Assembly (NCBI GenBank): GCA_964591275.1
Contig: CAZQAE010000002.1
Span: 89,324-153,323 of the forward strand
Direction: 5' to 3'
DNA: 64,000 nt
Source of the DNA: G963674685 sp964591275
GTDB lineage: Bacteria > Lernaellota > Lernaellaia > JACKCT01
In this document: positions 56,213-64,000 of the stretch, piece by piece
Position numbering within the stretch: position 1 is the stretch's first letter
Layout: every line of letters begins with the position of its first letter
Made by a program: the position numbers and the translations under genes
Notes under the pieces: model-generated
The model's input: the letters and a program-made list of their open reading frames with translations, nothing else
The model's database searches: none
Told to the model about the DNA's origin: nothing

Positions 56213-57643
56213 TTGGCTCGCATAGCATTTTTAGCGTTGGACTATCTACCGGCCATTGGTCCGGGAATTTTGACTGGCGTCGTTCGGCGCGCCGGTCATC
56301 AGGCCCAAATCTTCTTTATGCCGGACCGTGTTTTCGCAAAGGACCTCGCCCGCTTCGATCCTGATCTCATCGGCATGTCGGTCACCAGCGGGAAAGTGAA
56401 ATCCTGCCTCGCCATGGCGAAATGGTTGAAGCTTTTCCAGCCGCGTGCGCGGATTGTCGTCGGGGGCGCGCACCCGACTTTCTCATCGCAAATGATAAGC
56501 GATGAAAATGTGGACTTTATCATTCGAGGCGAAGCGGAGCGGGCGATCATCGATTTGATGGAGGCGCTCGATCTCAAACGCTCAAGCTTCGAAGGCGTTC
56601 GCGGCTTGGTGTGGACCGATGAGAATGGGGAAATACAACAGGAGCCTCTGGCCGAATTGGTGGAGGATCTCGACGAACTGCCCTTCCCGGATTGGACGCC
56701 ATATTTTGCCAGGCGAAGGCTTTCGCTCTTTTATCGCCGGGGTTTGACGATGCTCAGCAGCCGCGGCTGCCCCTTCCACTGTACTTACTGTCAGGCCGAG
56801 GCGTGGCGTACTCTTTATGAAAGGAGCAAGTTTTTGCGGCGAAGAAGCGTGGAAAACGTTTTGCAAGAAATCGAAGAGCTGAAAAAGAAATACAGCGTGG
56901 CGAGCGTTCGTTTCGACGATGACGACTTCGCCCAGCGCAGCGAATGGCTCAGAAAGTTTGCCGATCAATGCGACGAAGGTCGCGGCCTCCCCTTCTCGTG
57001 CAATCTCACGGCCCGCAACACCAGCGACAAAGTTGCGGCGTTTTTACGCCGGGCGGGATGCTACATGGTTAGCATAGGGCTGGAGAGCGGCGATTCACAT
57101 ATCCGCCGAGAAGTTATGTGCAAAGACCTTGACGACGAAGACATTATTAACGCCGCGAAGGCCTTGAAAAAACACGGTATTATGGTGCAGACCTATAATC
57201 TCTTCGGGGTGCCGGAGGAAACTTTTGAAACGGCCCTTTCGACCTGGCGTTTAAATCGAAAGATCATGCCCGATTTCGCATGGTGCAGTCTTTTCCAACC
57301 CTATCCCGGAACAAAACTGCATGAGCGAATCCTGCGCGAAAACAACATGCAGGAAGAGGATCTGGATTTCCCGCAAAACTATTTCGAGCGTACAACCTTT
57401 CGAGACCGGCGAATGAGCAGAATTACCGCCGTTCAGAAGCTTACGCAGGTTCTTTTATGGTTTCGAGCGCCGGAAACGGTTGCGCGCTTTTTGGCCGGAC
57501 TGGGAGACAATTCCATTTATCGCATGGTTTTCTGGTTTTCTTACACCATCGCGCAGATAAAAACGAAGCGCTTGTCTATTTTTGGCTCTTTTGTTTTTGC
57601 ATTTATCAATCGCCCCTCGCGATGGAAACCGCCGAAAAAATAA
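56213..57643 (+). CDS. B12-binding-domain radical SAM protein
   Basis: 476 residues from a TTG. B12-binding-like domain (IAFLALDYLPAIGPGILTGV; DLIGMSVTSGKV; VVGGAHPTFSS) and radical SAM core with SSRGCPFHCTYCQAE (CxxxCxxC, about residues 184-192), SIGLESGDSHIRREVM and FGVPEETFETALSTW. The end has a hydrophobic stretch near 440-460. It resembles the BchE/HpnP-like group. Unlike the two other radical SAM proteins here it lies outside the glycan locus. Substrate unknown. Confidence 0.8.
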   Translation: MARIAFLALDYLPAIGPGILTGVVRRAGHQAQIFFMPDRVFAKDLARFDPDLIGMSVTSGKVKSCLAMAKWLKLFQPRARIVVGGAHPTFSSQMISDENVDFIIRGEAERAIIDLMEALDLKRSSFEGVRGLVWTDENGEIQQEPLAELVEDLDELPFPDWTPYFARRRLSLFYRRGLTMLSSRGCPFHCTYCQAEAWRTLYERSKFLRRRSVENVLQEIEELKKKYSVASVRFDDDDFAQRSEWLRKFADQCDEGRGLPFSCNLTARNTSDKVAAFLRRAGCYMVSIGLESGDSHIRREVMCKDLDDEDIINAAKALKKHGIMVQTYNLFGVPEETFETALSTWRLNRKIMPDFAWCSLFQPYPGTKLHERILRENNMQEEDLDFPQNYFERTTFRDRRMSRITAVQKLTQVLLWFRAPETVARFLAGLGDNSIYRMVFWFSYTIAQIKTKRLSIFGSFVFAFINRPSRWKPPKK

Positions 57644-57756
57644 AATATTCAAGCTTTGTGAGTATGTTCGCATTTTCTCCTATTTGCAGTAAAATGGCCC
57701 TCATAGTTGAGAGTTGTCGATTGTGGACATGGCCGCTATGGATAAGGAATTCACCC

Positions 57757-59469
57757 ATGAAACGTCTTTTCCTTTATCTCCTTCTTTGCGTAGGGTTCTT
57801 CATGGCGTTCGCTCAGGTGTCGTTTGCGGGAACTGATGATGAACTGGCGTACTTTTGCGACAAGGTCGAAAACGAGTTGCAACGGCGCGGCGCGGCGTGG
57901 ACCGCCGAAAGAAATCGATTCACGGAGATGAGTCTGGAGGAGTTGACCGGTCGATTCGGCTGGCTGCCTGAAACTAAAGACCACGACGATATGGAGCCGC
58001 TGGTTTTGTCGAAGCATAGGGTGGATGAGCTTCCGGAGCATCTCGACTGGCGCGACATGGACGGCAAAAACTACGTGACGCCGGTTTTGGAGCAGCACCC
58101 CTGCGGAAGCTGCTGGGCGACCTCCACCCTGGCTGCCGTAGAATCGGCTATCGCCATTCGGCACGATTTGAACAATCCCTTTATGCGGCTTTCGATTCAG
58201 CATCTGGTTTCCGAATGCTGCTCGGCGGGGGATTGCGGCGGTGGAAGTATGTTTGGCGCTTTGGAATTTATCCTCAATGAGGGCGTGGCCGAGGAAGCCT
58301 GCTTTCCCTATCGCCGGGTGGATTCCATTTGCGAACCCTGCGACGACTGGCAGGATTGGTCCACGACCATCAGCGGCTACGGCCGAACCGATCCGGACTA
58401 CGATCCCGAGGCCATCATGCAGGCTTTGCAGGACGGTCCGGTGATCTCCGGCATCCTAATATATCTGGATTGGATTTTTTACGGCCAGGGCATCTATGAG
58501 CACGTGATCGGCCCCGTGGTCGGGGCTCACGCCGTGCTCATCGTCGGCTATGACCAAAGCGAGCAGTATTGGATTGTGAAAAACAGTTGGGGCACGTGGT
58601 GGGGCGACGAGGGCTATATCCTCATGGGATGGGGCGAGGCCGATATCGAGGGATGGACGGCCCGACCCCTTTATGAATTTGACGAGCCCGTTGAGGCCGA
58701 CTTCAGCGCCGAATCCACCCAGGGCTGCGTGGGGCAACCCCTACAGTTTACGAACCTGACGACGCCCGCCGCCGATTATTATTTCTGGCGTTTTTGGGAC
58801 AGGCAAAACAGCAAGGAAGTGAATCCCAGCCACGTTTACGACGAACCCGGCACATATACGGTAACCCTTTCCGCGTGGACGCCCGAGGGACGCTCGGACG
58901 TCAGAAAGGATGATTACGTCACGGTCCATCCGCAAGCCCGCGCCGAATTCAGCGCGGAATCGGCCTCCGCATGCCCGAACGAAATCATCGCGTTTTACAA
59001 CAGCAGCGAAGGTTGGAATCTTTCCCACCAGTGGGATTTTGGCGACGGATCGACATCCACGGATTTCGAGCCATCTCATGAATACGGGGTGCCCGGAGAT
59101 TATGCTGTGACATTGACGGCGAGTAGCGAATGCGGGCAACCGGACTCAACAACGCTTACGATACATGTCATCAACGCCGCAATCGATTGCAACGATGGAA
59201 ATGAATGCACCGATGATGAATGTTACAAAGGCGCCTGCGCCTATGGAGCCAACAACGCGCCCTGCGACGACGGAGTCTTTTGCAACGGCGAGGATCAGTG
59301 CCTCGACAGGCAATGCCAGATCCATTCGGGCGATCCATGTGAAGAGTGTGATTATTGTGTAGAAGAGGAAAATTTGTGTTTCGATGAGCAATGGTGCGGG
59401 GAAATGGACTCGGATTCCTCCTCCGGCGATAACGATGATGACGAAGGTCGTTGCGGGGGATTATTTTAG
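57757..59469 (+). CDS. Secreted papain-like cysteine protease with PKD domains and Cys-rich tail
   Basis: 570 residues from the ATG at 57757, with AAGGA upstream; the longer frame that starts inside the radical SAM gene is not used. Signal peptide ends VSFA-G. Peptidase C1A domain: oxyanion Gln113, nucleophile Cys119 (CGSCWATS), His258 (GAHAVLIVGYD) and Asn276 (VKNSWGTWWG). A short propeptide with ENELQRRGAAWTAERNRF precedes it. Two PKD domains follow (PAADYYFWRFWD; HQWDFGDGSTSTDFEPSHEY). Then a Cys-rich region (CNDGNECTDDECYKGACAYG) like the myxobacterial disulfide repeats, and an acidic end. Likely a surface or secreted protease. Confidence 0.88.
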   Translation: MKRLFLYLLLCVGFFMAFAQVSFAGTDDELAYFCDKVENELQRRGAAWTAERNRFTEMSLEELTGRFGWLPETKDHDDMEPLVLSKHRVDELPEHLDWRDMDGKNYVTPVLEQHPCGSCWATSTLAAVESAIAIRHDLNNPFMRLSIQHLVSECCSAGDCGGGSMFGALEFILNEGVAEEACFPYRRVDSICEPCDDWQDWSTTISGYGRTDPDYDPEAIMQALQDGPVISGILIYLDWIFYGQGIYEHVIGPVVGAHAVLIVGYDQSEQYWIVKNSWGTWWGDEGYILMGWGEADIEGWTARPLYEFDEPVEADFSAESTQGCVGQPLQFTNLTTPAADYYFWRFWDRQNSKEVNPSHVYDEPGTYTVTLSAWTPEGRSDVRKDDYVTVHPQARAEFSAESASACPNEIIAFYNSSEGWNLSHQWDFGDGSTSTDFEPSHEYGVPGDYAVTLTASSECGQPDSTTLTIHVINAAIDCNDGNECTDDECYKGACAYGANNAPCDDGVFCNGEDQCLDRQCQIHSGDPCEECDYCVEEENLCFDEQWCGEMDSDSSSGDNDDDEGRCGGLF

Positions 59470-59793
59470 CCTCAATGCCATTAATTTTTTAATGGCGTCA
59501 GTTTCTAGCCCGTTGCGCAAGAGACTGTCGACAAATGGAACGCGGAGTTTTTTCTTTCCCAGGAAGTGGCTCATGAATTCGATACACGATTGCTTTCTTG
59601 CGGAAGTACGGAACTGTTGCACACACAAGAGATTTAGCAATGGTGGATTTCCTTACGTTGAGAAAATCGACAGTCTCTTTCGCCCTGGGCTACAAACTGA
59701 CGCCCCTACCGGGGCTAATGTTCATCACATACGAAGCTCGCAAAATGGGCGACGATACGCAGGTATGCGGCACGCCACACCCGGCTTTTTTGT
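59470..59793. other. Intergenic region with a hairpin and a partial copy of the terminal repeat
   Basis: GCCATTAA/TTAATGGC forms a perfect hairpin at about 59477-59497, without a clean T-run. At 59677-59720 the text cgccctgggctacaaact followed by a cgcccc..ggggct hairpin is a partial copy of the repeat at 63481 and 63713. No gene. Confidence 0.6.
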
Positions 59794-62700
59794 CTAAAAA
59801 ATTTGACTCCACGTTCTTTGCTTATCAGCGCCATCTGTTGACACCAAAATCCCCAGCGCCTCCATGCTTTCCAGGTGACGTCGGATAGTCGCCTTGTGCG
59901 CCCGCTTGAACGCGGCAGCCACATCATCGACCGTCCACGCGCCTGGACGCGAAGCCAGCAAATCGCGGATGGCGCGGAGTTGATCGGGCACGGTTTTCGG
60001 CCATGTGATTTGCGTTTGCGAAAGATGCGTTGCGGATTGTGGAATTTCGGAATCCTGATCCATACCCTCGAACGCGGGCTGTATTCTTGATTTGCCGTCA
60101 GGGTCTTGGAAGTCGGGGCGAAGCCATCGGATGAGACCCTTCTTCTCCTCGGCGGCGCGTTCGTGATTTATGGCGACCAGCCGTTCCAATATCTCTTCAT
60201 CCGGCAGATCGATCGGCCAGCCGTATGCGTCGGCGACGGCTGCGTCCAGGTCATCGTGAATCTGCTTGAGGATGCCGATAAGCGCACTGTCATGGAAGGC
60301 CCGCTCCTTTTCGGTCAGGGGCGCGGCCTCTTCATCGGCTTTTTGCATCCGCTCTATTTTACGCAGCCGCGCCAGCCCATTGTACATGGCTGTCAGCGTC
60401 ACCTCTGCGTGCTCGGTCTGCACTCGCTTGCGATGGGCGTCCAGTCGCTCTCCTAGATCGCGTATGCGGGCTTTTTTCTCGTCATTAATATCAGGGAACG
60501 GGAAAGGGTCGAAGCAAGTATTGTTTCTGTAACGCGGTCGATCCTCAAGGGTAGCACCGACGCTTAAAGACCATACATGGTGATAACGGCTCGATAGGAT
60601 ACCGAAAAATGAGGCATCCTCAATCGCAAAACCAATCGCTCCATGTTCGATGAGCACTCCAGCATCGACGATGACAAAGGGCATATGCTTCGATGTCTCA
60701 GGGATCGCGATGTATCGACGCAATCCACTGAGAGCCTTGCGAAGTCCGGGACGTTTCTCGCCAAAAAGCCACCAGTTCACCTTGAGAGCTTTTCGGCGAT
60801 TGTTATCGCGTTCCGGCTTCACGTGGTCAAGGAGATGCTGATATGGCTCCGGGTGCCGTTCAGCGGCCTCATCGACAGTCAAACCGAAAAAGTCAATGAC
60901 GTATAGGCCGCGATCCTTCTGGACGATGTCGCGAGCATTGACCAAGCGCTTCAACACCCGCCCGTTTCGACTGCCGCACAGAAGCTGTTGGTACTCATTC
61001 TCGGTAAGGACAAATCCCCTTCCCGCCAACATCATGCCGAAGGAAGAAAGCCCCTGATTTGCCTTTAGCGGTATTGTCGATGTGGTATCCGCGCCTGCTG
61101 CCAAATTGGCGTGGATGCAGTCAACTTTTCGGTATTTGATATCAACTCGCCGTGCCTGCGGTTCCCTGTATTGTTCACGTTCCTCGAAAGTGATCTTTCC
61201 CTGTACGGGTTTGACGGAAAGCCGGTCGGAGCGGATGCCCACGGTCATGGCGATACGCACGTCAGCACCAGCGTCCACCCACGGGTGATCGGGGATCGCC
61301 CAAGCAATTGCAAGAGGTTCCTTCTTGACAGCTAGGTTGCGGACGATGACCCCACTATTGAAGGTTTGGGTGATACTGTTAGTCGTGATTAAACCGAAGC
61401 GTCTCAGCTTGCCTTCTCGCACTAGACCAGCGGCTTTGTCCCACCAATACATAACGAGATCGGAATGCCCCATCCCCTTGAAGGTAGAGCGCAGGGTTTC
61501 CACATAGCCGTCGCCGAGGGCTTGTCTCATCATTTTATCGCCAACGAAGGGCGGATTGCTGACAATGTAATCCGCCTCCGGCCACTGCGCGGGACGGGGA
61601 TTCACGTAGTCGAGCACCGGCAAGCGGGCGTCCTCGTCTGGCACCTCTTTGCTGGTAATGGGGCTTGTCTTGTAAGTCCGCATGTCCCAAACGGTGATCG
61701 GCTTTCCGTCTTTGTCCGTGCGGGGTTTGATGTCGTCGCAATCGAGCACGGCGTCGCGGCAAACGATGTTTTTGAAGGGCTGCAACACCGGCTCAGGCGG
61801 CGTGCGGTCGCCGTGCGTGCGCCGTCGCCATTGCAAATAACCTATCCATAACACCAGGTCGGCTATCTCACGGGCGCGGGGATTGATTTCGATGCCGAGA
61901 AATTGCCCGGGGTTGACCGTCACGCCTTCCAATTCCATGAGAGTCTGCGCCTGCCCAAGGTCGGCAAGCTCGCGCATCACCTCGGCCTCGATCTCTTTGA
62001 ACAGATCGAGCGTGACGTACAAAAAGTTTCCGCTGCCGCACGCAGGATCGAGCACGCGAGTCTGCACGAGATGGGAATGGAAACGCCTTATGACATCCGC
62101 GGCTTTTTTCAAATCAGCTTTTGTGGGTTCGTCGTCGCCCTTATCCATGATTTGCCGCGCCTCTGCCTGCGCGATTTCCCATTCGGCGCGCAGCGGCTCA
62201 ATGACCGTGGGTTTGACCAGCCGCTCAATGTATTCGCGCGGCGTGAAGTGCGCGCCGAGCTTTCGCCGTTCGACGGGATTCAGGGCGCGTTCGACCAGAG
62301 TGCCGAAGATGGCAGGCTCGACGGAGGCCCAATCGCACTGCGCGGCTTCGAGAAGCAGTTCGAGTTGCTCTTTCGTCATGGGCAGCGATTGCCACGTGGA
62401 AAACAAACCGCCGTTAAAGCGCAGGAGCTTGCCCACGAAACCGAAGGGAAGGCCGTCGCGCATCGCCTTCCAAAGCTGCTCGACGCCCGACTGAAATTTT
62501 TGGGGATTGGGTATCCAATGCTCGCGAACGGCGTTTGTGAAAAGGTTTTCCGGCAAAAGGCCGACATCCTCGCAGAACATGGTGAAGATCGAACGCATGA
62601 GAAACTGCGCGACTAGCTCCGGCTCGTGCTCATCGGCCTCCATCGTCTTGGCCAATTCCGCCAGCTTCGCCGCCACCTCGCGGGTCACGCGCTGCGCGTG

Positions 62701-63324
62701 CCGGGCGGGGTCGAGGTCCCAGGGATCAGTAAAAAGTTTTACAAAATAATCGAAATTTTCAGGATCGGAAAGCTGCGCCAGTTCGATTGTGCGGCGTGCG
62801 CCGTATCCGCCGTAGTCGCCGGAGAAGCCCGTCCAGACTTCGAATACGTGGCCGATGTCGCAGGTTATGAGGAAAGGCGGCTTTCCTTCGGGGAGATAGC
62901 TGGCGTACTTGAGCGCCTGGCCAAAGGCTCCGCGCATGGCTTTGTCCCACGTCGCCGTGCCGCGCCTGGCCGTGCCGACCGTCGCATCGCCGGACTCGCT
63001 GCCCTGCTTGGCCTCGATGACAAAGCAGTCTTTTTTATAGAAGTCCACGAACTGCGTGGTCGAGCGGCCATCCTCATGCGCGATGACGACTGACTTTTCG
63101 AAACAGTAGTCCAGGTGTTTCTCACGATCCGGGTCCGGCGCATCAACGCCGAGAACCACGCACAGCTCCAGAAAAAACTGATCCTTGTTCGCACGCTCCG
63201 CGGCGCTTGAGGCCGACCAGCGCTTGATGAATTTTTCCACTTTTTCGTCGTGCATAGTTTTTAAAACTTTTTCCAAGTGATAGCGATAGATCTTATTATT
63301 TATTTTAATCCTAATCGTTCCCAT
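59794..63324 (-). CDS. MmeI-like single-chain restriction endonuclease/methyltransferase
   Basis: 1176 residues. Residues ~90-106 hold the nuclease motif D94-x9-E104-A-K106 (VDFYKKDCFVIEAK), the D-x9-ExK spacing known for MmeI. Then a helical linker, the gamma-type adenine methyltransferase motifs VLDPACGSGNFLY (motif I, ~420-432) and VSNPPF (motif IV NPPF, ~590-595), and a target-recognition-like region to ~1000. The last ~70 residues form a winged helix (DLLASRPGAWTVDDVAAAF, HLESMEALGILV) that is extra to the basic plan. A single protein should both methylate and cut at its site. Start at 63324 or at an ATG 23 codons later with GGAAAAAG. Confidence 0.85.
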   Translation of the reverse strand: MGTIRIKINNKIYRYHLEKVLKTMHDEKVEKFIKRWSASSAAERANKDQFFLELCVVLGVDAPDPDREKHLDYCFEKSVVIAHEDGRSTTQFVDFYKKDCFVIEAKQGSESGDATVGTARRGTATWDKAMRGAFGQALKYASYLPEGKPPFLITCDIGHVFEVWTGFSGDYGGYGARRTIELAQLSDPENFDYFVKLFTDPWDLDPARHAQRVTREVAAKLAELAKTMEADEHEPELVAQFLMRSIFTMFCEDVGLLPENLFTNAVREHWIPNPQKFQSGVEQLWKAMRDGLPFGFVGKLLRFNGGLFSTWQSLPMTKEQLELLLEAAQCDWASVEPAIFGTLVERALNPVERRKLGAHFTPREYIERLVKPTVIEPLRAEWEIAQAEARQIMDKGDDEPTKADLKKAADVIRRFHSHLVQTRVLDPACGSGNFLYVTLDLFKEIEAEVMRELADLGQAQTLMELEGVTVNPGQFLGIEINPRAREIADLVLWIGYLQWRRRTHGDRTPPEPVLQPFKNIVCRDAVLDCDDIKPRTDKDGKPITVWDMRTYKTSPITSKEVPDEDARLPVLDYVNPRPAQWPEADYIVSNPPFVGDKMMRQALGDGYVETLRSTFKGMGHSDLVMYWWDKAAGLVREGKLRRFGLITTNSITQTFNSGVIVRNLAVKKEPLAIAWAIPDHPWVDAGADVRIAMTVGIRSDRLSVKPVQGKITFEEREQYREPQARRVDIKYRKVDCIHANLAAGADTTSTIPLKANQGLSSFGMMLAGRGFVLTENEYQQLLCGSRNGRVLKRLVNARDIVQKDRGLYVIDFFGLTVDEAAERHPEPYQHLLDHVKPERDNNRRKALKVNWWLFGEKRPGLRKALSGLRRYIAIPETSKHMPFVIVDAGVLIEHGAIGFAIEDASFFGILSSRYHHVWSLSVGATLEDRPRYRNNTCFDPFPFPDINDEKKARIRDLGERLDAHRKRVQTEHAEVTLTAMYNGLARLRKIERMQKADEEAAPLTEKERAFHDSALIGILKQIHDDLDAAVADAYGWPIDLPDEEILERLVAINHERAAEEKKGLIRWLRPDFQDPDGKSRIQPAFEGMDQDSEIPQSATHLSQTQITWPKTVPDQLRAIRDLLASRPGAWTVDDVAAAFKRAHKATIRRHLESMEALGILVSTDGADKQRTWSQIF

Positions 63325-64000
63325 TTTTCAAGATGAGGGGAGAGCCGATGGAAATGATTAGTAGGCGGGGCATTGTGATCCCTTTAGGGCGACACAGACC
63401 TTGCGTTAATTGGGGACAAAGTGAAAAGGCGAGAAATGTGTCGCCCGCTGGAGCGGGCTTCGTCTTAATTGCAATTGATTATATTCCCAGGGCTTTCGCC
63501 CTGGGCTACAAACTGTCGCCCCGATGCGGGGCTAAAAAAATGAAAATAATAATCGTCCATTTTCCGTCGGCTCACGCCGACGGCTAATATTGTATCGCCC
63601 TACGGGCTTGATCGCGGATGATGAAGAGCCCACGGGGCGGTAAATGGCGACCCGCAAGAGCCGAGGTAAAGATTTCGCTACGGAGCGGGCTTCGCATGAA
63701 ATTCAATTGATCATATTCCCAGGGCTTTCGCCCTGGGCTACAAACTGTCGCCCCGATGCGGGGCTAAAAAAATGAAAATAATAATCGTCCGTTTTCCGTC
63801 GGCTCACGCCGACGGCTAATATTGTATCGCCCTACGGGCTTATCGCGGCTGAAAGCCGCTCCTACAGCCGCAACAGAATATCGGCCCTACAAATCGCTCC
63901 AACATTCGCCCTCAGACCTCAGACCTCATACCTCATACTTCATAATTCATACCTCATACCTCATACTTCAACCGCGCTAATCGCCTTTACGCTGTGCCCT
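63325..64000. repeat. Hairpin-rich repeat region at right edge
   Basis: Two near-identical 129-bp units, 63481-63609 and 63713-63841, differ by a single base. Each holds three hairpins: CCCAGGGC/GCCCTGGG, GCCCC/GGGGC and CCGTCGGC/GCCGACGG. A shorter lead-in (gagcgggcttcg) precedes both. From 63911 to 63970 there is a simple run of cctcata(c/t) units. I see no gene; open frames here are products of the repeats. Confidence 0.85.

Noticed and set aside
57457..57756. 100-codon extension of the papain-like protease
   Set aside because: It lies within the end of the radical SAM gene in another frame; a classical signal peptide with ribosome-binding site starts at 57757.
63333..63587. 84-codon open frame at the right edge
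   Set aside because: It runs through the hairpin repeats and has no start signal or similarity.

Overview
The window (about 64 kb) looks like a chromosome segment from an uncultivated, deltaproteobacterial-type Gram-negative (Myxococcota/Desulfobacterota-like; phylum not certain). The grounds are: a bamD homologue and many signal-peptidase-II lipoproteins, so an outer membrane; a Geobacter-style CxxxxCH/CxxCH multihaem protein; a papain-like protease with PKD domains and a myxobacterial-style Cys-rich tail; and the repeated use of Asp-rich (DDDA/DDDV) spacers in exported proteins. Core genes read normally and there is no phage module or tRNA that I can see.

Layout. 1-9.3 kb is housekeeping: the end of an MBL-fold hydrolase gene, purB, a PilX-like pilus-assembly protein, a GH3 lipoprotein, an operon with a zinc-ribbon/DUF2007 protein, a lipoprotein, a PHP phosphoesterase and coaE, and then rplM-rpsI. 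RpsI carries a long repetitive charged N-terminal extension. 9.7-11.8 kb holds a coupled AAA-ATPase/TOPRIM-like pair that resembles two-gene anti-phage systems. 11.9-13.9 kb has a small secreted protein, a broken PEBP gene and an ATP-pyrophosphatase-only GMP synthase.

14.5-42.7 kb is a surface-glycan locus. It includes two copies of a sialyltransferase-like gene, several GT2 enzymes, a 1219-residue CgeB-like glycosyltransferase, and a tightly coupled operon (rfbF, rfbG, C-methyltransferase, aminotransferase, N-formyltransferase, split transketolase). That operon should make a CDP-linked, branched, N-formylated deoxyaminosugar. A NeuB-like synthase, a NeuA-HAD fusion, a GT-C membrane protein and B12-type radical SAM enzymes complete the locus. 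Three proteins of different families share one C-terminal Rossmann-like domain, which also resembles the C-terminal half of the methyltransferase. Between 33.9 and 40.7 kb lies a graveyard: a DUF5131-like fragment, an IS3-family end, an orphan N-terminus of a type I-G (I-U) Cas3, a third fragment of the sialyltransferase-like gene, a broken neuA, and an IS-end-like repeat.

43.4-59.5 kb encodes envelope and secreted proteins: a coiled-coil/winged-helix protein, BamD, lipoproteins with Asp-rich spacers, a haem c lipoprotein + gluconate-dehydrogenase-3-like + GMC oxidoreductase operon, an acyl-CoA mutase large subunit, an M30-like metalloprotease, a third radical SAM protein and a papain-like protease. 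59.8-63.3 kb is a single-chain MmeI-like restriction-modification enzyme bracketed by hairpin-rich repeats, which continue to the right edge.

Functional links that I infer: the NeuB/NeuA pair would supply the CMP-activated nonulosonic acid used by the sialyltransferase-like enzymes; the CDP-sugar operon supplies another unit for the neighbouring GT2/CgeB enzymes; and the defence-like genes, IS remnants and decayed copies show that the locus recombines often.
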